Source of the DNA: Enorma sp964624825 | GTDB lineage: Bacteria; Actinomycetota; Coriobacteriia; Coriobacteriales; Coriobacteriaceae | Reading direction: 5' to 3' | NCBI GenBank assembly: GCA_964624825.1 | Contig: CAZUYD010000001.1 | Location: 62,001-126,000 of the forward strand | DNA: 64,000 nucleotides | Shown: piece by piece, positions 34,612-41,676 of the stretch | Layout: each line of letters opens with the position of its first letter | How positions within the stretch are numbered: the stretch's first letter is position 1 | Notes under the pieces: model-generated | The model's input: only the letters and a program-made list of their open reading frames with translations | Told to the model about the DNA's origin: nothing | Databases searched by the model: none | Translations under genes and position numbers: made by a program

Positions 34612-37437
34612 TCATGAGGAGGGGGTACGACCGTTCCCCATCCTATCGTGTTTTCGATGGGGCATCTTCACGTGGATACCCAATGACGATTTCGTAACAG
34701 AAACACCCGAAGCGCGGCGCTTGCGCGGCCGGACGGATGTCGAGCCTCCCTCGTCGACATTCGCCGCCGTCTTGTTTTCCCTGCTCGCTGAATCCGTTCT
34801 CTGGGCTCCGTCAACTGCGCTCTCTGCATGGCGCTCGGCAACAGCAAGGGCATATTGGCTGCGCCGCTTCGCGACGAAACCTAAGGCTTTCACCACAGCG
34901 CGACGCAGCGCGGAGCCCGTCGAGGTGACCTGCTTGCCCCTGGTGCCTCGACGCGTGACGCGAACGCCGCGCCCGAAGCCTGTCGCAGAGCGCGTTCGGC
35001 GCTGCTCAAGCCCATCCATAGCGCGCGCGAGCCGGAAGAACACCGCACATCCCGTAAGCGAGGCGACGACCAGGAAGGCGGCAACGCCAGCACGCATGTG
35101 CGCGATGGAGAAGAAATCCGGGAACCCCAAGATGCCCACCGAGAGACCGATGATGATGGAGACGAAGAGAACGCGGCGCAACACGGTAAACGGCTGAGAA
35201 ATACGCCAGATGAGGCAGCAGCTCACCGCGCTCGTGGTGACGAGGCACATCGTGGAAAGCGTTCGACTGTTGAATCCGAAGAGCGCCGACCCTACCATGC
35301 ACAAGCACGCCGCCACGATAACCGCGAATGACGCGGGAAATGCGCGCTTGATGACGTTGATGAGAAAACTGCCCTCGATGCGCGCTCGATTAGCCTCCAA
35401 GCCAAGCACGAAGCCGGGATAGCCGATGCAGAAGAAATTGATGAGCGTCATCTGAATCGGCTGGAATGGATACGGCGGAAACGCGATGCAAATCGCCGCG
35501 AGCCCCATGGAGAACAGCGTCTTGGTGAAGAAGAGCGCGGCGGAGCGCTGCAGGTTGTTGATGGCGCGGCGTCCCTCCGCGACCACCGCGGGCATGCTCG
35601 CGAAATCATTGTCGACAAGCACGATCTCGGCTACGTTGCGCGCCGCATCCGATCCTGCGGCCATCGCAACCGAGCAGTCGGCCTCTTTAAGCGCGAGGAC
35701 GTCGTTCACGCCATCGCCGGTCATGGCGACCGTATGACCTTGTCGTTGCAACGCCTGCACGAGCTCGCGCTTCTGCTGGGGCGTCACGCGACCGAACACA
35801 TGGTAGGCGCCGGCGGCGGCATCGATCTTCTCAGGCGTGTCGAGCGTCGTGGCGTCGACGTACGCATCGGCACCGGGAATACCTACCACGCGGGCGATCG
35901 ACGAGACGGTGCGCGGGTCATCGCCCGAGATGACGTTGAGCGTCACGCCCTGCTCGATAAAGTACTCGATGGTCTCGGGCGCGGACGCGCGAATCTCGTC
36001 ACGGATGGCGACGAATCCGATGGGCTCCGCATCCCCCAGCATATCGCCATCGGCGGTAAAGCCCGCGACGCGCGCCACGACGAGCACGCGGCAGGTATTT
36101 GCAAGATCGGAGACTATATGCTCCACAGAGGCGAACGCATCGGGGCTGAGCACGAACTGAGCCGCCCCCATCACAAAGGAGCCTTCAGCAAACGAGGCAC
36201 CGCTCCATTTCTTCGCAGATGAGAACGGAACAACCCGCAAGGGCTCGCTTGACGGCACGGCGCAATCATCATAGTAATCAAGCAGCGCCTTGCACGTCTC
36301 GTTCGCATCGGCCGAGGTAGCGCACGCGATGTTCGCGAGCGCGAAATCGAGCAGCGAAACGGTCTCGGGCATGTGCCCGGTCATCGCCGGCTCCCCGGCG
36401 GGAAGCGGGTAGGTTCCTTCAACCGCCATGCGACCAGACGTGATGGTGCCCGTCTTGTCAAGGCAAAGCACGTCGACGCGCGCCAGCGTCTCTATGCAAT
36501 AGAGCTGCTGGGCAAGCACGCTCTTCCGTCCGAGACGAATGGTGGAGATGGCGAGCACCGACGAGGTGAGCAGCACGAGCCCTTGGGGAACCATGCCAAG
36601 CAGCGCGCCGGTAACCGTAAGGATCTCGTCTGAGGGAACGCGCCCGTGCGTCAGTTCATCCCAAAACCATGACCACAGGCCAGAACCGGGAGACCCCGCA
36701 TCGATGTAGCTCTCGGAAAGACTGGACACGAAAAGCGCGATGCCAAGCGGCAGCATGATGACGCTCGCGAAGCGCACGATGGCGTTGAGCGTATTGAGAA
36801 TCTCGGAGTTGACCTTTTTGACGTACTTCGCTTCATTGTTGATCTTCGCAACGTAGTTCTCGGCGCCCACATGCACCACGCGCGCATAGACAAGTCCCGA
36901 GTCAAGAAAACTGCCGCTCATGAGGTCGGCACCGGGGGTCTTACGTATCAGGTTGCTCTCACCGGTGAGCAGGCTCTCGTTCACCTGCGCCTCACCCGAG
37001 ATAACGACCGCATCCGCAGGGATCTGGTCGCCACGGCCAAGCTTGACGAGATCATCGATGACAATCTCGTCAAGGTCAAGTTCGGTTTCCACGCCGTCGC
37101 GCACAACGACCGCCTTCTTGGCGGCGAGCAAGGTGAGCTTATCGACCATGCGCTTCGAGCGCAACGACTGAACCACGCCGATACCCATGTTGAGCATGAC
37201 GATCGCAAGAAAAGACAGGTTCTTGAACGATCCGGCGATGATCACCAAGATCGCAAGGATCAAGTTGATCAAGTTGAACAACGTGAAGAGGTTGTCAGCG
37301 ATGAGCTCGCGAACAGATTTCGTCTTGAGCTCCATATTCACATTCACGCGCCCCGCCGCGATGCGCGCGCGCACCTCGTCGGCCGTGAGCCCCACACATG
37401 CGGCGCCCCCGGCTTGCTCGTTCGATGATACGGACAT
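34612..37437 (-). CDS. P-type cation-transporting ATPase
   Basis: Ion-pumping ATPase in the membrane. Two N-terminal helices (about 51-69 and 73-93), actuator loop TGES at 158-161, helices near 215-240 and 270-300, phosphorylation motif DKTGT at 327-331, KWSGASF nucleotide-site block, TGDGVND hinge and six C-terminal helices. It resembles the Ca2+/Exp7-like P-type group, but the M4 motif that is PEGL in P2 pumps is PQGL here, so the transported ion cannot be named. The last ~115 residues form a strongly basic Arg/Lys/Ser tail. 941 residues. Likely cotranscribed with acnA; a palindrome lies in its promoter region. Confidence 0.88.
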   Translation of the reverse strand: MSVSSNEQAGGAACVGLTADEVRARIAAGRVNVNMELKTKSVRELIADNLFTLFNLINLILAILVIIAGSFKNLSFLAIVMLNMGIGVVQSLRSKRMVDKLTLLAAKKAVVVRDGVETELDLDEIVIDDLVKLGRGDQIPADAVVISGEAQVNESLLTGESNLIRKTPGADLMSGSFLDSGLVYARVVHVGAENYVAKINNEAKYVKKVNSEILNTLNAIVRFASVIMLPLGIALFVSSLSESYIDAGSPGSGLWSWFWDELTHGRVPSDEILTVTGALLGMVPQGLVLLTSSVLAISTIRLGRKSVLAQQLYCIETLARVDVLCLDKTGTITSGRMAVEGTYPLPAGEPAMTGHMPETVSLLDFALANIACATSADANETCKALLDYYDDCAVPSSEPLRVVPFSSAKKWSGASFAEGSFVMGAAQFVLSPDAFASVEHIVSDLANTCRVLVVARVAGFTADGDMLGDAEPIGFVAIRDEIRASAPETIEYFIEQGVTLNVISGDDPRTVSSIARVVGIPGADAYVDATTLDTPEKIDAAAGAYHVFGRVTPQQKRELVQALQRQGHTVAMTGDGVNDVLALKEADCSVAMAAGSDAARNVAEIVLVDNDFASMPAVVAEGRRAINNLQRSAALFFTKTLFSMGLAAICIAFPPYPFQPIQMTLINFFCIGYPGFVLGLEANRARIEGSFLINVIKRAFPASFAVIVAACLCMVGSALFGFNSRTLSTMCLVTTSAVSCCLIWRISQPFTVLRRVLFVSIIIGLSVGILGFPDFFSIAHMRAGVAAFLVVASLTGCAVFFRLARAMDGLEQRRTRSATGFGRGVRVTRRGTRGKQVTSTGSALRRAVVKALGFVAKRRSQYALAVAERHAESAVDGAQRTDSASRENKTAANVDEGGSTSVRPRKRRASGVSVTKSSLGIHVKMPHRKHDRMGNGRTPSS

Positions 37438-37509
37438 GCAGCCTCCCGAAACGTGGTATACCGTCGGAATGGTACCAGGCTTTTGTATACCCTAAAGCAT
37501 GATGAGGCA

Positions 37510-37532
37510 ATTATAAGGAACCTATAAGGTTC
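37510..37532 (-). promoter_or_regulatory. -10 element and palindrome upstream of the P-type ATPase
   Basis: On the minus strand a consensus TATAAT follows a perfect GAACCT-N3-AGGTTC palindrome by two bases. The palindrome fills the place between -10 and the expected -35, where no good -35 hexamer is seen. This layout suits a regulator-dependent promoter. Confidence 0.45.
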
Positions 37533-37677
37533 AACGGTGTATCGGCGTATAGGCTGCACGCACCTGAAACACGCAAGCAGCAGCAAGGTGCTTGGCGACG
37601 ATGCCGCTGGCCATCAAGCATGGAACGGCGATTTCTAGGCTGAACAAGATTGCTGGGGCACGCGCCGATGATTTGGG

Positions 37678-37683
37678 TATAAT
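37678..37683 (+). promoter_or_regulatory. -10 element of tRNA-Arg
   Basis: A consensus TATAAT lies 15 bases before the tRNA 5' end, at the right distance for a start just upstream of the mature RNA. No good -35 hexamer was found at 16-18 bases. Confidence 0.55.
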
Positions 37684-37698
37684 GGTCGGCGTGATTGC

Positions 37699-37775
37699 GT
37701 CCCATTAGCTCAGTGGATCAGAGCGTCTGCCTCCGGAGCAGAAGGTCACAGGTTCGAATCCTGCATGGGACACCA
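37699..37775 (+). tRNA. tRNA-Arg (anticodon CCG)
   Basis: Complete cloverleaf with acceptor arms GTCCCAT / ATGGGAC, D-arm around AGCTCAGTGGATCAGAGC, and anticodon stem TCTGC / GCAGA enclosing loop CTCCGGA (anticodon CCG, reading CGG). The T-arm is ACAGGTTCGAATCCTGC, in which the first pair is an A-C mismatch. Discriminator A and an encoded CCA end are present. It is the only RNA gene seen in the window and one of few plus-strand units. Confidence 0.97.
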
Positions 37776-37784
37776 GAGATGATG

Positions 37785-37820
37785 CGCCCGGCACCCAACC
37801 TGCCGGGCGTTGTTGATTTC
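37785..37820 (+). terminator. Terminator of tRNA-Arg
   Basis: CGCCCGGCA and TGCCGGGCG pair perfectly over 9 bp with a seven-base loop, ten bases after the tRNA, followed by the T-rich TTGTTGATTT. Confidence 0.75.
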
Positions 37821-37935
37821 ACCTGCAACGCCATGGGCGTCTCGCGGCACGGGGCTACCAGCGCGCATGCGAGCGCCGGCAGCTCATCTTCAGCTCACCG
37901 TCTTCTCGAAGTCAAACCCATAACTTTTCGGCCTC

Positions 37936-38144
37936 GTGGCCAAAAAAGCACGATAGGTTGCACGACCTACCCCGCGCCGCGGGTTCCGGGCGGGGCGAGA
38001 CGCGCATCCACGCCTCCCAGGGGGCTCCCGAGCCCCCGGATGCCGCGTCTTCGGCCGGCCGGGACGCCGCGGGCGGCCCCCTCCCGCCCCTCGGGCGCCG
38101 TCGCGATCCCCGATTACTGCAACCTATCGCACCTTTTTGGCCAC
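37936..38144. repeat. Element bounded by 27-bp imperfect inverted repeats
   Basis: The left arm (37936-37962) begins GTGGCCAAAAAAG and ends GATAGGTTGCA. The right arm (38118-38144) begins TGCAACCTATCG and ends CTTTTTGGCCAC. The arms match at 24 of 27 positions. The 209-bp unit has no gene. Size and termini suit a miniature inverted-repeat element or a large RNA hairpin; no flanking target-site duplication was found. Confidence 0.7.
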
Positions 38145-38291
38145 CGGCGCGGAAATTCGCGCGGCCCGGGGCGCCGCCCGCCTCCGGGCGGCGCCCCGGG
38201 CCGGCGGCCTACGCCCTTTCCGGCCAAGCGCCTTGCGCCACCGCGGTATCGAGGTGATCGTATCCCAGCGCCGGGAGGGGGCCGCCCGCGG
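38067..38291. repeat. Perfect 20-bp inverted repeat pair
   Basis: The arm at 38067-38086 begins CCGCGGGCGGCC. It is the exact reverse complement of the arm at 38272-38291, which ends GGCCGCCCGCGG. All 20 bases match and the flanks do not. This pair overlaps the right arm of the 209-bp element and encloses the GC-only hairpin. Confidence 0.75.
38162..38203. repeat. Perfect 19-bp hairpin made only of G and C
   Basis: Two perfectly complementary 19-base arms surround a CCTC loop. The left arm begins CGGCCCGGGG; the right ends CCCCGGGCCG. No T tract follows, so it is not a normal intrinsic terminator, yet it is the most stable hairpin in the window. Confidence 0.85.
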
Positions 38292-38558
38292 AGAAGAGCC
38301 CTCGCCTCGCGGGCCCCTCGGCCGGCTTGCTCGTGCCCGCGGGCGCGAGTTCAACCAACCCGCTTCCAGGACGAGCCACGCTGCCGCGGTACATCAAGAA
38401 CAGCGCGGCGCGGGATGGGGAGATCTTTCCCGCCGTTGTGCCGGAGACGATATCTCATATTTTTCACATCGCTTCCACAAAATTCCGCCACGCATGCGCG
38501 ATGTACAAAATCAGATTGCATGCTGCTAAAAAGTTAACCATGCACGCTGCGAATGACA

Positions 38559-38564
38559 TACAAT
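38559..38564 (+). promoter_or_regulatory. Possible -10 element of the aro operon
   Basis: TACAAT lies about 40 bases before the aroF ATG in the only AT-rich stretch upstream. The nearest -35-like hexamer, TTAACC, is 19 bases away, so support is weak. Confidence 0.3.
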
Positions 38565-38606
38565 GACTCAACCCGAAGAAACGCGTTTCGAACCTGGAGC
38601 CCCTCG

Positions 38607-39629
38607 ATGATTGCGATACTCAAGAAGAATGCAGAAACTCGTGCGGTAGAGCATCTCGTCGCATGGATAGAGAAGAAAGGCCTCCAGGCGCATGTCAGCC
38701 AGGGTACCGATGAGCTCATCATCGGCCTGGTGGGTGACACCACCAAAATCGACCCGTTTTTGCTCGAATCGATGGATATCGTAGAGCGCGTCCAGCGCGT
38801 CTCTGAACCATTTAAGAAGGCGAACCGCAAGTTCCATCCCGAAGACAGCGTCATCGACTGTGGCCACGGCGTGCTCATCGGCGGCGGAAACTTCCAGGTT
38901 ATCGCGGGACCGTGTTCGGTCGAGGGTGAGAATCTGCTGCGCATCGCGCGCCGGGTGAAAGCGGCCGGCGCCACCATGCTCCGCGGTGGCGCATACAAGC
39001 CGCGCACCAGCCCCTACGCCTACCAGGGCATGGGCGAGGCAGGGCTTGACTTGCTCTGCGAGGCGCGCGCCGAGTTGAGCATGCCTATCGTGACCGAGGT
39101 CATGGATCCGCGCGATGTGCAGCTCTTCCTCGATAAGAAGATCGACGTCATGCAGATCGGTGCGCGAAACGCGCAGAACTTCCCGCTGCTCAAGGAAGTC
39201 GGTAAAACCGATGTTCCCGTATTGCTCAAACGGGGCATGTCGGGCACGATCGACGAGCTGCTCATGGCAGCCGAATACATCATGAGCGAGGGAAACGACA
39301 AGGTGATCCTCTGCGAGCGCGGCATCCGCACCTTCGAGACGCGCACGCGAAACACCTTCGACCTCAATGCGGTGCCGGTGCTGCACTATCTCTCGCACTT
39401 GCCGGTCGTCGCCGACCCGAGCCATGCCACCGGCTATACGCGCTATGTTGAGCCCATGGCGCTTGCGGCGACCGCGGCGGGAGCAGACGGCCTGGAGATC
39501 GAGGTTCACGACGACCCGAGCCGCGCGTGGTCGGACGGCGCTCAGGCGCTCACGCCCGACATGTTCGATGATTGCATGCGCCGCATCGAAATCATCCGTG
39601 CCGCCATAGCACCCGAATCAGGGGCTTAG
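38607..39629 (+). CDS. aroF: 3-deoxy-7-phosphoheptulonate (DAHP) synthase
   Basis: First enzyme of the shikimate pathway (PEP + erythrose-4-phosphate to DAHP). It is of the class with an N-terminal ~70-residue regulatory domain, as in Thermotoga and Bacillus: MIAILKKNAETRAVEHLV, then FHPEDSVIDCG. The barrel holds VIAGPCSVEGENLL, LRGGAYKPRTSPYAYQGMGE, MQIGARNAQNFPLLKEVG, VLLKRGMSGTIDELLMAAEY, CERGIRTFETRTRNTFDL and VADPSHATGYTRYV. The ATG is chosen because it gives this canonical start with GGAG nine to ten bases upstream; an ATG 18 codons earlier would add unrelated residues. The N-terminal domain suggests feedback control by aromatic end products. First gene of the aro operon. Confidence 0.97.
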   Translation: MIAILKKNAETRAVEHLVAWIEKKGLQAHVSQGTDELIIGLVGDTTKIDPFLLESMDIVERVQRVSEPFKKANRKFHPEDSVIDCGHGVLIGGGNFQVIAGPCSVEGENLLRIARRVKAAGATMLRGGAYKPRTSPYAYQGMGEAGLDLLCEARAELSMPIVTEVMDPRDVQLFLDKKIDVMQIGARNAQNFPLLKEVGKTDVPVLLKRGMSGTIDELLMAAEYIMSEGNDKVILCERGIRTFETRTRNTFDLNAVPVLHYLSHLPVVADPSHATGYTRYVEPMALAATAAGADGLEIEVHDDPSRAWSDGAQALTPDMFDDCMRRIEIIRAAIAPESGA

Positions 39630-39631
39630 CG

Positions 39632-40558
39632 ATGGCGGAGCGTTCGAATTCCCCATCACGGGATGAGCACCTCACGGTTGGAATCATAGGGCTCGGGCTC
39701 ATCGGCGGCAGCTTCGCGCGCGCATACGCCGCCGCGGGAGCACGGGTGCTCGCATTCGACACCGATGCGGAAACGCTCGAGGCCGCCATGATCGAAACCG
39801 TGGACGCGGTGCTTGACGACGCCTCGCTCGGTTCATGCGACCTCATCATCCTTGCCGCCTATCCCGACGCGTGCACCAGCTGGATCGAAGCGCATGCGGC
39901 GCGCCTGGGCTCCATCTCAGATAAGGCAACAGGAACAGGCCCTGTGGTGATCGATACCGCGGGCGTGAAAGAGACCGTCTGCGCCCGCGCGTTCGCGCTC
40001 GCTGAGCGCTATGGGTTCTCGTTCGTGGGCACGCACCCCATGGCGGGTACCGAAAACTCGGGTTTCGCGCATGCACGCGCAAACCTCTTCCGCGGGGCGC
40101 CCATGGTGCTCGTTCCTCCGCCGTCAAGCGATTCGGAGCGTCTCGTCCTGCTCGACCGGGTGCACGCGCTGCTTGCGCCCGTAGGGTTTGGCTCATTCAG
40201 CGTCACCACCCCCGAGGCCCATGATGTCGTGATCGCGTTCACCAGCCAGCTCGCCCACGTCGTCTCAAATGCGTATGTAAAAAGCCCCACCGCACGCAAG
40301 CACCATGGGTTTTCAGCAGGCAGCTATCGCGATCTGACCCGCGTCGCGCATCTCAACCCCGGCATGTGGGCTGAACTCATGTGCGAGGACGCGAAGAACC
40401 TGAGCCAGGAGATAAACTGGCTCATCGATGCCCTCGCCGCATATCGGGATGCACTCGATGCAAGAGACCAAAACCGGCTTCGCATGCTTCTTGCCGAAGG
40501 AGATCGCATCAAGCGTGCGCTCGACGATCAGGCAGAGACGCGTTCAGATAATCGCTAG
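39632..40558 (+). CDS. tyrA: Prephenate dehydrogenase
   Basis: NAD(P)-dependent oxidative decarboxylation of prephenate toward tyrosine. Rossmann motif GIIGLGLIGGSFARAYAAAG with later VVIDTAGVKE, FVGTHPMAGTENSGFAHARA (catalytic His block), VTTPEAHDVVIAFTSQLAHV and the helical C-terminal domain with FSAGSYRDLTRVA. 308 residues; no ACT domain. ATG two bases after the aroF stop with AGGGG upstream. Second gene of the aro operon, so the tyrosine branch is expressed together with the common pathway. Confidence 0.95.
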   Translation: MAERSNSPSRDEHLTVGIIGLGLIGGSFARAYAAAGARVLAFDTDAETLEAAMIETVDAVLDDASLGSCDLIILAAYPDACTSWIEAHAARLGSISDKATGTGPVVIDTAGVKETVCARAFALAERYGFSFVGTHPMAGTENSGFAHARANLFRGAPMVLVPPPSSDSERLVLLDRVHALLAPVGFGSFSVTTPEAHDVVIAFTSQLAHVVSNAYVKSPTARKHHGFSAGSYRDLTRVAHLNPGMWAELMCEDAKNLSQEINWLIDALAAYRDALDARDQNRLRMLLAEGDRIKRALDDQAETRSDNR

Positions 40559-40585
40559 CCGCGACCCGCTCCCAAGGAGATCGCT

Positions 40586-41665
40586 ATGTATTCCATCGAT
40601 ATCCCCGCTTCGACCCCCTATCGGGTGCACATTGGCACCATGCTGCTCGAGCGCGCCGGAGAGCTGGTGCATGCAGCGTGCGGCGGAGCGTGCGCGGCCA
40701 TCGTCACCGACACGAACGTCGGCCCGCTCTACGCTCACATCGTGCAGAACAGCCTCGCCGATGCAGGCTACCGCACCGTGCAATTCCAGTTCGAGGCGGG
40801 CGAGGAACGAAAGCGCGCCGACACCCTCGTGAGCATCCTCGAATTCCTCGCCGCCGAGGAATTCGGTCGCAACGATGTGGTCATCGCCCTCGGCGGCGGC
40901 GTGGTGGGAGATGTCGCCGGCTTTGCCGCGGCGTCGTACATGCGCGGCATCGCGCTCGCCCAGATTCCCACCAGCTTGCTTGCCATGGTCGATTCGTCTG
41001 TCGGCGGGAAGACCGCTATCGATCTAGCCGCCGGCAAGAACCTTGCTGGCGCGTTCTGGCAACCGCGCATCGTCATTGCCGATGTTGGATGCCTGGGCAC
41101 GCTCTCCCCCGAGCAATTGGCCGACGGGTGCGGCGAGGTCATCAAGCATGGTGTCATCCGCGATGCCGAACTTTTTGCGCAACTGGAGAAGACCCCGCTC
41201 ACCCAAGAGCTCCTTGCAAGCAACCTATCGCTCGTTGCCGCGCTCGTTGCGCGCAACGTCGAGATCAAGCGCGACGTGGTATGTGCCGACGAGCGGGAGG
41301 CGGGCTTGAGAAAGCTCCTTAACTTCGGGCACAGCGCAGGTCATGCCATCGAGGCGCTCGAGCGCTATCAGCTTGGACACGGAAACTGCGTCGCGCTTGG
41401 AATGGGCATCATCGCCCGCGCCGCCGCACACCGCCGGCTCTGCGACGCGTCGGTTCCCGAGCGCATCGTGCGGCTCGCTCAACTCCATGGGCTCGCCACC
41501 CAGTGCGCCTGGACGGCGGAAGAGGTCTTCACCGAATCGCTCCATGATAAGAAACGCTCCGGCAGCTCCATCGACGTGGTGCTTCCGCGCAAGATAGGTG
41601 AAAGCTATATCGAGCGCATGGCGCTCGATGAATTCCGCGCCCTCATCGCGGATGGCATGATGTAA
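40586..41665 (+). CDS. aroB: 3-dehydroquinate synthase
   Basis: Converts DAHP to 3-dehydroquinate with NAD+ and a divalent metal. All key parts are present: NAD site IALGGGVVGDVAGFAAASYM, QIPTSLLAMVDSSVGGKTAI, GKNLAGAFWQP, metal-ligand Glu in DGCGEVIKHGVI and the two ligand His in LNFGHSAGHAIEAL and QLGHGNCVALGM. 359 residues with AAGGAG. This complete enzyme contrasts with the degenerate homologue at 53.7-54.8 kb. Confidence 0.97.
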   Translation: MYSIDIPASTPYRVHIGTMLLERAGELVHAACGGACAAIVTDTNVGPLYAHIVQNSLADAGYRTVQFQFEAGEERKRADTLVSILEFLAAEEFGRNDVVIALGGGVVGDVAGFAAASYMRGIALAQIPTSLLAMVDSSVGGKTAIDLAAGKNLAGAFWQPRIVIADVGCLGTLSPEQLADGCGEVIKHGVIRDAELFAQLEKTPLTQELLASNLSLVAALVARNVEIKRDVVCADEREAGLRKLLNFGHSAGHAIEALERYQLGHGNCVALGMGIIARAAAHRRLCDASVPERIVRLAQLHGLATQCAWTAEEVFTESLHDKKRSGSSIDVVLPRKIGESYIERMALDEFRALIADGMM

Positions 41666-41676
41666 GGTGGTGCCCA

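Larger units (their letters stand above)
37776..38606. other. About 0.8 kb without a credible gene: tRNA terminator, GC-rich inverted-repeat block, aroF leader
   Basis: After the tRNA terminator the sequence becomes extremely GC-rich between about 37970 and 38400, then AT-rich near 38440-38570. Open frames in the GC-rich part give Pro/Arg/Ala/Gly strings with no conserved motif and no SD, so I regard them as non-coding. The block contains three superposed inverted-repeat structures listed separately. The AT-rich end probably contains the aroF promoter. Confidence 0.6.

Noticed and set aside
37438..37698. Mg2+-sensing M-box or other riboswitch before the P-type ATPase
   Set aside because: None of the conserved M-box phrases are seen; only a palindrome and a -10 element.
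37695..38537. 280-codon plus-strand frame rich in Pro, Arg, Ala and Gly
   Set aside because: It runs through the tRNA and its terminator, has no SD or conserved motif, and exists because GC-only DNA lacks stop codons.
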